Both the position numbers and the translations under genes were made by a program. From positions 1 to 64,000 of the forward strand of contig JAJKFJ010022662.1 in NCBI GenBank assembly GCA_027382625.1: 64,000 nucleotides of DNA, given 5' to 3'. This document shows positions 1-12,000 of this stretch, one piece after another; the first letter of the stretch is position 1, and each line of letters begins with the position of its first letter. This stretch comes from Tetmemena sp. SeJ-2015 (Eukaryota; Ciliophora; Spirotrichea; Sporadotrichida; Oxytrichidae). The notes under the pieces are model-generated. The model ran no database searches, had not been told where the DNA came from, and saw nothing but the letters and a program-made list of their open reading frames with translations.

Positions 1-3000
1 AGAAGTCAAGAAAATTTACTTGCGTTTCGAAAGTCCAAAAAGTTAAATCAGTAAAGCAAAAGCAGAGAGCATGAGGTTTATGAAAATCATATAGAACATG
101 AGACCGAGGTTCTATATTAAATTAGTAGAACTGTAGTTCATAAAGTCAAAGTATGGATTCAGAGGCTCATATGAGAATGAGTCAAAGTCAAAGATATTAT
201 TCGAAAATTCATCTGTGTCAACTATCATTACAGTATTTTAGTATTTTTAGTACAATTATAATTTCACTGAATAAATAAGTTGAGCTATGCGATATCATTC
301 AATTTTTATTTGTTCAGAAAAGTGAATAAGGTGAGAGTGTTAGCAGGAAGTAATATAGGCATCATTGGAAGATGTGTTATAAGTTGAAAACCTTCAATCA
401 TCCCCCACAACATTTATGCTCCCAAACTCCTACAAAAATTGAATTGCTCTAATCTTACAGAAAAATATTAAGGCTTGCACTAATTCCAAACATAGTGGCC
501 ATCGCTATTTTTATCCAAATTGCTACATAATTTGAGAGCGAGTATTCGTCTGATGATATTTGAGGTGGCAAGTATTTTTAGATTTGGTAGTTAGCAGATA
601 TTTTGAATTTTATACTTGAGTCAAAGTAAGTATCTGTTTAATTGAAGGTAACGTAAATAGAGTCTAGCTAAGTTTGTGAAATTTAAGAAGCTAGGTTACC
701 AAATTTTAGATTTATTAAAAGCTCGTTTTAATATTTATAGAAAATAATTTATCAAATTGAAAAAGAGTTTCTTTTAAAAGTAGAAACTTCGTAATTGACT
801 TCAAAATTTTTCCCTTCAATTTTGACCAAAATTTTTAATGACTGATTTAGATACTCAGAGTAATTTTGAGGAATCAGCATATCCTTTTCAAACTATATTG
901 TCATTTATCCTGTTTAAGTGACTTTTAAAATCCTGGCTTGCATATTTTCAACTACCTGTGACATCTTACTCTTAATCTCATACTTTTGTTACTCGGAGGA
1001 GTTAAAAGGTAGAACTTGCAGATTGAATGAATATGAGTTCTAAATATCAGGTGTCCCTAAACTGGAGAGTTTAACTGTTATAGTGAATAATCCTTTTCTA
1101 TCTGGATTAGTTTCGTTTTAGGGATTAATTCAAAGAAAATATTAAAGATTGAATGTAATAACAGAATTTCCATCAAATCTTGAAAAATTAGAAGATTTTT
1201 AATCGAAGTAAACCATAATCTGATTCATGAATTTAAGACTTCAAGGGAACTTATAAATGAGAACATGTAGTTAAAAAGGAACAACTAAAACTTGTGGCAC
1301 TTGCCAACTCAAGGCGTCAACAATTGTGGTGGCTAATTACCTCCATCACAACTGAAGATGCAAGTGTCTAGTACCCTGTTATCAATTTTTCATTTCTCTG
1401 ACTGGACAACTCGAAGCCAGAAAAAACTTAGACCTCCTTGAGGTCAAGGATAATCTAATGTATTAGGTGACACCTTAGTTTTATGGTGCTGAATAATGCA
1501 AGTTGTCCAGCCTAACATACGATCTCCACAAGAAAAACCAAATCAGATAAAAGAACAGCCTTTAAACCCTTTTATCGGGGTTTTCTTACCTTTTTTCCAC
1601 GTACATTAATTCTTAAAGGCCTTACGATCCGAAGAGAGAGGGCCATTATTCTAAAGTCAAGGGACCTAGGGAAATAGTGTTCTTCTAACACGATTTCAGG
1701 ATTTATCTTAACCCACGCATACTTTTCCATGATTTATCACCAAAAATTTTTAAAATTTATAATCTCTCATTAGTTTTTTTGTTTAATTTAAGATTGAGTA
1801 AGGGTATTAAAATCTCCCAACCCCAAAACTGACTTTTGTAAAATTTGGTTTTTAGGTTTTCCAAAATTTTTATTTTTATAAAAAAATTAATTTTGATAGC
1901 CATTATTTTTTCAAACTACATCAGGGATTTTGATATCAAAGAGTAGCCTTGCTTGTATCCTATTTTTAAAGACTTTTTTTGAAATAGGGAGCATTTCTAT
2001 TAATTTTCAGATTAAAAAAGTAACTCTAAATAATAAATTTATAAAAATTTTGTTAGAATATTTTAAGTTAAAATAAAATTAATTTAATTCCCTATTAATT
2101 TTCAGCAAAAACTCTTTTTTAAAATAGGATGAATACGAAAAAAAATTGGGTTTTTCAAAAAAGAGATTCAAAAACCCTTCAAGCACTTCTTATTTATAGT
2201 TCTATAATTTAACTATTTATTTTACAATAACTCTAATAATTATTGGTAAATAATGGTAGGATATTGGTTATTTTTTATTTGAAGATATTCTCCAATCTCT
2301 CCTCATTCACTCAAATTTTCACTTTCGATATATCCTATTTAACTTTCCAGTGATTATCCTAATTTAAATTTTTGTTTAGAAAGTTTAGTCATTATTATGC
2401 TATGCATTCAAAACCACAAAACCCCATAATATGATAAGAAAGTGAAAATAAGTTGTGTATAATTAATTTCTTTATTAATACTTATAATCATGCTAAATTT
2501 TAACCCTAAACAGGCAATCTAAAGTCTTCTAGGAAGGTGACCTTGACTTTCTGTCCATATTCTCTGAATTTTACCTTAAGTGATTCCTCTATCTCAGATA
2601 ACTGAGTGTTAGTTTCATAGGTTGCTTTTTAAATTACTTTGTTTACTAACTTTTTAAAAGGTTCTAACCCCTTGTCTATCTTACAATGTTTTGTTGCGAA
2701 TTATATTGCATCATCTTCACTTCACACTAGAAGTATTCCTCTGGTTTCATATCGCATTCAAGTATGATTGCAACTATAGACCAAATGTCCCACTGCACTG
2801 AACCGTTGAGCCAAGTCTGTCTCTATGGGAAGTAGCCTGCAGTTCCTTGCACCGATCCCTTCCTCAATGCTTTCTCTTCTTAAAACTCTGCTGAAGTCTA
2901 TGACAGTTGCTCTGACTGGTTCAAAGTTTATCATATGTTCTCTGGCTTGAGATCTCTTGAATCCCAACTCATGCAACTCCATCATCCTCTAACGAGGCAG

Positions 3001-6000
3001 TGAGAATAGCAGTAAGCTAGTACTTGTTGCGCCTCTGCTGAGAAATTCTCTTAGTGTGTCTCCTTAGGAAGGCGAATGGCGATGTAATCATGATCGATAA
3101 AAACCAGCAAGATGAAGAACGTACTTCAAGTTTTTGTCCCTCGCTTCTCCAACACGTCAGTTCGTTCGCGACTCATAGACCTCTCTTCTTCTTTAAAAGG
3201 TATTAGGGAAGATCTTTGTAAGCGTCTTCTTGTATGATTGTGTCTCTTCGTTTCCCGCATCAGCAAGGTGGAGGTAATTTTGAACACACTCCTCCAAAGT
3301 TACAACTCTCAAGCATGGAGTCATTATTTTAGTATGTCGATCCGGCCCAAGAGAAGAGAGAAAGGAACCTCTTAAGAATCCTTCTTCCCAGATAAGCAAA
3401 AGTGACTTAAGTCATTAAGTTAAGCTTAAATACTTTTCTAAATATCACTCAAACCTTTCTCGCACATAACTTTGTCTTCTCTTTTCCACTCTCTTACAAC
3501 TACTCACTATTAAATCCTCTGTATTGATAGTTTAAATCATGCACAAGTGATAGAGCAGCAGCTTCTTATAGTGCCTTTAACTAAGTTCCAGTAAAACTCA
3601 ATGCCGTTGAAAATCTGGGGAGTATGGAACATTAAAAACAGGAGTGATGTTTCAACTCAGCGTATGCCTTCTTCGCTTCCTTTGTCTTGTGTTTCGCTGA
3701 GGTTGTTTAACGAGTAGAACGATATCACCGTCTGTGATCTTTTCTCTGAGCTTCTTTAAGGAACGCCACATACTGCTCTCGCTTGATAGAGCGAGGATGA
3801 AGGACATAAGCTTTTAAGCTTTAGTCTTCGCTGATTCCTGCAAGTAACGCACTTGTAGTTATATTTACTTTTTACTCGTAAACTTCTATGTTTTCGTGCT
3901 TCTTGTACCAATCTTCTTCATGAAGGGGTTGTGTGTGAAACAGTCGTCAGCACATACAAACTTACGCTATCCCTCTCACACCTGAGCAGTGTAAATATAT
4001 TTTAGATTTTTATAATAAAATGGCTTAGTGAAGTCTATTAACGCGGGTTCACTCGATTCACATTTTGTACGTTATGCCATTTCAACAATAATGTTTGCTA
4101 CAGTCTACGGAGAGACTTGAATAAGAAACTATTATGGAAGATTTGGCGCTACTCTAAACTGAAGTGCGCTTAGTGGCGAAGAGTTTGAGGATCAATCAAA
4201 TAATTGATGTGCACATCTTGAAACTTAGAAGTGCATGAGGAACAGCTGCAACTCCTAAAATTTCTCATCTGCAAAGCAACTTTTAAATGCGAGAGTATAG
4301 TGCGCGCTGGCACTTCAACATTTTTTGCGATGGAGTGATGTTGAAACTGGCTATTACTATATAAGGTACTACATCCATACCTTAGAGTCAAAATGAAACT
4401 GAGATAGGATATGTAGTTATTTTTGAGTAATTTCGCGTTTGACTCGCATGATTATAAGTATTAATAAAGTAATTAATTATGCACAACTTATTTTCACTTT
4501 CTTATCATATTATGGGGTTTTGATTGAGATCAGATTTCTTTCTAATTGCCTATTTTATTTAAATTTTCGATTAAATGATATTTTAACCCTAAACACATTA
4601 ATCAATTCCACTACAGTTGCCAATTGGCTATTCGTACTCCTCCAATCACCATCTTTTACTTTTACTTTTAAATGTCTTAACATTGATAACGCAATAATTT
4701 TCGAGCCAGATTAAATCTAATAAATATTGAAACCTTTAATTTTTCATAAATTAGTATTCACAATAGGTACTCTAAACATTTAGTTCATTTAGCTTATTTT
4801 AGGCGGCTTTAAATATCTTTATTTGCTAACTATAATTCCTTCATAAATTAATTATAAATATATATAAATACAAGCAGCCTAAAGCTTCCACTCTGGCAAT
4901 ATTATTCATAGAGACATAAAAATATTCTACGTCAAATGTCAACAATTTTAAGTCATTTTAAGTCTAATCTTACAATTTTCTATTTTCCATAAAGTTCCTT
5001 CCAATGAAAGAAAATTATTTTAAATTTTTCCACATAATGCGAAGATTAGTTCGCAAGTAAAATGAGTTTCTGATTGTAAAATTTGAAAACATAAAGCTTT
5101 AAATCACAACTAAATTCTAAATCTCACCCTTGATTCCAATTTACTGAATTTAAAAAAATTTATGACTAAGAATTTAAGTATTCAATAAGATATATTAAAT
5201 AATCAATTTTTTAACTTAATTAAAGTTACTTTAATCATTTTTATAAACATCTTAAATTTTAACCCTATACATGCAATCTAAAGTCTTCTAGGAAGGTGAC
5301 CTTGACGTCTGTCTCATATTCTCTGAATTTTATACCTTTAAGTGCTTCCTCTATCTCAGATCTTGTCTATCTTACAATGTCTTGTTGCGAATTATATTGC
5401 ATCATCTTCACTTTCACACTAGAAGTATTCCTCTGGTTTCATATCGCATTCAAGTATGATTGCAACTATAAACCAAATGTCCCACTGCACTGAACCGTTG
5501 AGCCAAGTCTATCTCTATGGGAAGTAGCCTGCAGTTCCTTGCACCGATGCTTCCTCAATGTTTTCTCTTCTTACAACTCTGTTGAAGTTTATTTTAAAAT
5601 ATTTTATAAAAAGGATAATGTTGATGAACAAATTTTTCTTAATATCTTTATTTCTGAAATTATTTGATTTTTACTTTAGAAATTTATGCTAATTTATCTT
5701 ATTTTTTGCAATTTTAAGTGTTCTTTTAGAGTAAATTGATCAACAAAGTTGAAGTGCATAGTATAGCTTTTTAATTCTTTAACAATAAGTTATAAATTAG
5801 GCAATCTCAATTAAGCAAGTTGCTGATGAGGAAAAATAAAATAGTTGATAAGGTGCAGGTGTAGGTGCTTACTTAGGAAAGCAAAGAATTCTAACTGATC
5901 ATAAAATAAAATATGAAAGATCTTAGTTATTTGAAGCATACCTTGGAGAGAGCACAAGTTTTGAGGTGAGAATAAAAATTAGAGAAGTAGTTAAATTGAG

Positions 6001-9000
6001 TCCTTCTAAGGTCAACAGCACTATTAACTCTTATAGAGACTTCTATTGGCTTTATTCCTGAGTTATAAACTGGAAAATCATTGATTGATGTTGATTAAAT
6101 AGTATTATATTATTTTAAATATTCTTTAGCATAAATTTTGTTTCTTAAAAATATTATAGGACTAATCACATTGAAAACCCCAAAAAATGTGGTAATTATG
6201 ATATTCATCTATTTATTAACTTTTAATTATTTTGTTCATATAAATGCCTGACCAAAAAAATGAAAAAGGATCCTCAAGATCATTAATTTGAAACCTGTTT
6301 TAGATATACGCCTGCCCATTTCTTAGAGAATTTTTGATTGCATGTTCTTTCCTAAGATTAATCTGCTCGAAATTTCATACAAAATAGTTGAAGCTATCAT
6401 CTGAACGAGAATTTTATCAAATATATTAAACGATTTTGTATAAAAATTTAAACTATGAAAAATGTCTGAGAAGGGAAGATGAAATTATTTTTATGGGTAT
6501 TTCAAATTATTTTGAGAGTTACAAAACATATTAGTTATGAGTAGAAATACCCCTTCTCATAATTTCATTATTCTTTTAAATCAAATCTATCCTTCAAGAT
6601 AATTAATTCCATAATTAATTTTATTTATTTTCATCTAAATATATTCCTTTGTCAGATTTTGAGTTTATGGGGATTGATTTATCGTGACAGGTATCCAACC
6701 AATACCTTCTAAAATTCCGAAGCATTAATTTTTATTTTATTTCTATGATTTTAATTTTGTTAGAAGCATCTATATTTGGTATTACCTTGGTAAGAAAGCA
6801 AGCCAAATTTTGTAGAGCTCACGCCTTTATTTATATAGCCGGCGTAGAAGAATTGATATGAGTCATTATATTTGAAATGCTACTTGTTTAATTTAAAACA
6901 TTAATTATTTAAATTGATCTAAGTGAAAACTAACACTGAGTCTAGAGGAGGTACTCCTCTTATATAATTAAGATTGACTGCTTCATTCGTTTATCCAGGA
7001 CTAGAAAAAGAAAAAAATATTTGGGAAGTCAATTTTCTACTAATCTTTGGCTTAAAATGCTCAAGATATTAATATAATATGATTAGATTATCAGAGAAAT
7101 CCCTATCTTAAATTCAAAGTTATTTAATTATTTATTGAGCAGATATTAAATTATACCATTATATCAAGATAGTATTTAATGAAAATGGGTTTTAAAAGAG
7201 ATAATTGAAACTGCAACAGCTTTAAATAGTTTCAACATAGAGTCTAATCTAACCATAGAAAATGTTTTGCAAAACAAATTGTGTGTAAATGTATTATACC
7301 TTTTTAAATAACTCTTAAATTATAGTGAGATTGAGAACTAAGATTATGATAACAAAATAAAGCCATCTCATTCAAAAAAAGCATTAAATTTGTCATAGAA
7401 AAGGTGTTTATCTCATATCATGCAATCATTCGTATTTAGCTATAATTAAAATATCTTAAAATTATTTAGGCGACAATTTTATTCAAAAATATTCTAATAA
7501 ATGAGAACAAAAAGGAAAATAATTCTTAAATACAAGTGCTTCTTGAGCTCTTAATTTTGTTTTCGTATTATAAATCTTTTTATTTTTGCTATTTATAAAA
7601 AGAATACCTGATTTTGGAGCACAAAATTTTTATCTGCAAAAACGCTTGCTCTAGTGAGAACTGGAGCTTGACCTATCTGGTTAGTCCCCGAAGACAGCTT
7701 GCTAGTCAAAAGCACTCATCTAGCCTCCGAGAAGTTTTAAGCATAGTCAGCGTGGAACAAATTCACCGAAGTCTCTTTATCATTTTTATCTCTCCCATTA
7801 GCTGTGCGTTTCTTGCCTTGGAGGTGTCGTAGAGATCTAACCACTCTTGTGGAGCTACGACCTTGAGCAAGTGTTTTTGCATTTAGTGTTATATAAATTC
7901 AATAAATTAAATTTTAGTGTCAATAATTGTGTAAAATTTATCAAATAAAGAGTCAAAATTATAATTATCTTTATTTTTCATTTATCCGCCAATAGTTTCT
8001 TGCTTTTATATTAGCAGCCACCCTAAAATTATCTCTCCCTTAAATTAAATATAAAAAGGAGGAAGGCCCAAATATCTTTGAAAATATACGACTAATAAAA
8101 ATTAAAAATGGATTAGAGGGATCTTTGTTCTAGTAGAAAATTTGTCTAAGTGAACTCACAAATACTATTCCTATGCACTCAAATACTTAGCCTGCTGTAG
8201 TAAAATTTATTTTATTATTATATCTATATTTTCACAATTATTTATTTAAAATTTGTAGAGTCGTAGAGATAATAGTCAAGCATAGTCTCTGAAGATATAA
8301 TAAAAAATTATAGAAGCTAGATTATAGAAGAAATAGCCCAGCTAACTTTAATTAACTTGAAGATATAAATCAAATGAATAATAACTATTAGTACTCGTTC
8401 CCACAGTACCCAGACAAATAAATTTAAAATATGATTACAACCGGTTAAGAATGTTGAAGTTTCATCTACATGGAGCATTTAAGGTACTGTCTCCTTATAT
8501 GCATTGTTTGTGAGGCTCCCATACCTTCTAAAGAAATTGATAATGCCAGTTTCCTTGTCCATACTCAATAGCATTTCAAATATTTAATAGTACTATATTG
8601 GAATCTATAAAAGTAGTTTGGATTCCAGCAACGTACATTCAAATAAAAATCTCATAAATCAGTCATTTTAGTCGGTAAAAGGGCATAAATTGTTGTCAGG
8701 TAAATGAAATTGGGTGAAGGATTCGGACCTTCATCCTTTTTTAGACAAAAATTTATCAAAAATCACCAAATGAGCCAACAAAAATAAACAAAATTTAAAA
8801 AGATTTGGCCTTTAAAACTTCCTTTAGGATCAATATTTATGATATCATATTTATCTGAAAAAAGTATATTCTAAAATAAATTTTAATTTGAAATAAAACT
8901 TAATTTTAAAATGATGGAGGCCTAATTTACCCATTTTATTGAATTTAGATCTTCATTATAGTATGAATTTAAATTAAAATCGATGATTAGTTAAAATAAT

Positions 9001-12000
9001 TATGGAAGGTTGCAATTTCATGGCTGTTTAAATCGAAGATTCATTCCCTGATCTGCAGCTTGTTCGATAGCTTGTAAATAAATAATATGCGCTTCTTCTT
9101 TAATCATCTTCGAGCGCCTCTCAGCAGTGAGATATGGCTCATGCATTCTTCATCATTATCATAATCTACTTGATTAAAACATGTGTCGCTTATAACTCTT
9201 TACTGAGCGCTCACACACAAAAGTTACAAGGATAAATTTTTTTTTAATTTTAAGCTTAATCGTATGGTTTAATAATTATTTAAATCTGACACACCTGACA
9301 CACTTCAAATGTCACTCATTTCTTCCATTTTAATTTAATATCTAATTAATTCTCTTTTTTACTAGATTCTCAGTTATATTATTAATATGGCATTTATGTG
9401 GCTTCCTATTTACCTTATAATTATCTTACCTTGTTAATATTTTTTATATTAAGATTAATTAAAAAATTAAGTTAAAAAATGAGAAAATTTTATCTCTCGA
9501 AGCGTTATCTATATATCTGAATAGAACTGGAAAAAAGAGCTCTATAATTAATTTTTTTTAATAAAATAGCACGTATTTTGATAATAAAAATAAGAATTCC
9601 TGGGGGATTAAGAGCTTATAATGTAATCAGGGAAAATAATATCTAAAAGACTAACTCTTTTGAAGTAGCTTAAGGGAGAATTTCACAAATATCAATCGAT
9701 AAATAAAAGAAGAGTTCCTAAAACATGAAAGAAGTTATCTAAATTAGACTTAATAAATTTAAAATAAATCTTTCAGAAAATTATAAATTTTAAATCATAT
9801 GGAAATTTTAAGAACGAAATATCCTTTTTTTATTTTTTGGATTTTAGCCTCTTTGGGTGAAATTGGAAAGTTTTTTTTCAATTTTAGGAAAGGAGCGCTT
9901 CCGCCACCCTCACCCCAATCTGTAGTGTAGCCATTATTAAATTCTTTTACCCATTCGATAACTTTAAAATCTGAAGTAAATTTAGCTATCTAAGTGACTT
10001 GAGTATTTGAAGCAATATGGTTAATTAAATAAAATATATATAGGAAGGTGCTACTCAAAAATAAGGAAGATTTCTCCTTCGTCAGTAATTTTATAATATT
10101 TTCTTTTTAATTTGCATTCCTTGGAATCTCTGATATGTGATAGAGGTTCCCATCGTAATGGATGTAATTACCTAGCCATTTTAATAGCTGATAGCTGCAT
10201 ACACATATTTTATCTCATTATAGTTGATAAATTTTTTAAAATGAAAATTAAATAAATTATTATTTTTATAATAAATTAAAACTGTTTCTAATAAAGCTGT
10301 GCTGATTACAACTTTGATTGCTGTAAATTCTTCTTAGGATACCTGCATTCAAGAGTTACTGGACAATTTTCTTGGTCCAGAGTTTTCAACTTCAATATCT
10401 TTTCGCAGACAGCCTCTACCTCAATGCCAGCAGAAAATATTAACACTAAATTAATAAGCATTATTTTTGCTTAGCTATCTTGCGAAAGTAGCTGTAACTT
10501 TTTCTCATCTCTTCATTTATTACATTAATTAAATTATAATTTTAAGATAAATTAAACTATAGTTTAAAAGGTTGCCACTATGTACTTACTCAAACTTATT
10601 TCAACATCTCTGCAGTTATTTACAATTAAATAATTAAATAGTTAACAATGTCTTGTGGTAAGCCGTAATTATTCATTTTATTGTACTGATGAAACCATTT
10701 CAGCCGAGATTACCCAAGAATATCAATATTATTTATAGAGAGTTAAGTTTTATTTTAAATTTATAAATATTAAGAAATGCGATTCTTAAAATTTTAATAC
10801 TTTAATATTAAACTTGAGATATCAAATTAAAAATTAATCAAAAGTATAAAATCATATAATTCAATAGATTAATTAAGATTATAACTTAAATTGGCCTTAT
10901 ATATATCTATTAAAAAATAATTAAGAATGTTGCTTGAAAATCCGAGAACGGGCCACTCAAATTATTTTGGGCTTCCTGAATTATATTTGTATTGCTATCC
11001 ACAAAATACTATGTTATTTGTACTATCTCTCTCAATTTAAAAGAAAAAATTTTAATAAATATCTTAATTTCGAAATCATTTATTACTATAGATACACCAT
11101 TTGTTTAGTGCTAGAAAGAGAATGGGTACTAATTCTGATTAAAGCAAGTGTCTAAAGCATTTGCAAAATTTTAGGCATCCAGAATAAGCCATAAAGCTAA
11201 AGCAAAATGTTTATCAGCATAAAATATTCTTCTTTCAATTTGAATAAAATAACTCTAAAAGAGTCAGTCTGATTAAGACCATATTCTTATGCACCCACTA
11301 ATATGGTAAGTGCTGTCACAACAGTTACTTTAGCAATCTTATTTTTGAAGCTTGCATCGTTTGTGAAGATCGTGTATGACTAATCTAAATTAGAATTTCT
11401 TTTGTATGTAAGAAATTAGGAGTGTACATTTTAATCAGAACTAAAAATTAGCTTCTTAAATTAATTTAATTTCATGTCAGTGACCTAAACGACCACTCCT
11501 TGGGCAAATTTCTTTTGAGGAACTTGGACTTGAATTTGCAGAGCTTGTGATCCTAAAAAGTACTTCTGATCCTTGAATTTAATGTCAAAATTAAGCATTG
11601 TAAGATCGATGGCAATTCCTTTCTTCAATAAAAACTGCAACTGACTATTAGTGGTATACTCAAAATCATCAACGTAAAATTTTGTCTTTTTAAATAAATG
11701 AGGCAATGACTTTGAAGTTATACACTTTATTGGTCTCTAGCTTTGAGAGGAGATCTTCTGTCATCATTAGCGTGTAAGGAGGAGTCAGAGACATGCTATA
11801 AATCAGAGAGTCGTTATTATCAGCATCAACAAATTTAAATCACATCGAAATAAAGTACCATAAAATACTCTTCTATAAAAATAAACTTATCTTTATTTAG
11901 TATAGCTATCGGTGCAAGTCATTATACTAAATTGGGCAAAATCATTAAAATAAATAAGGTATACTATTATAAATTGAACAAAAAATTAAAAAAATACATT

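Larger units (their letters stand above)
2417..4522. mobile_element. TBE-like telomere-tipped transposon relic
   Basis: A 2.1-kb element is bounded by 77-bp inverted repeats (2417-2493 and 4446-4522), whose outer ends read CAAAACCCCATAATATG. On the minus strand it carries remains of a protein kinase and a DDE transposase. TBE elements of oxytrichid ciliates are ~4 kb, have telomere-like C4A4 sequence in ~77-bp terminal repeats and encode a transposase and a zinc-finger/kinase protein, so the match is strong. It is about half the usual length and its genes are broken. It sits in the long spacer of gene A between coding blocks ending near 2040 and starting near 5735. No clear 3-bp target duplication is visible. 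Confidence 0.82.

Noticed and set aside
7614..7832. 72-codon plus-strand frame
   Set aside because: It lies almost entirely in the small hairpin element, with no motif or homologous frame in other paralogs.
11681..11699. IES-1 as an ordinary spliceosomal intron
   Set aside because: It has no GT...AG ends, varies widely in length and is bounded by direct repeats, unlike the nearby 31-nt introns.
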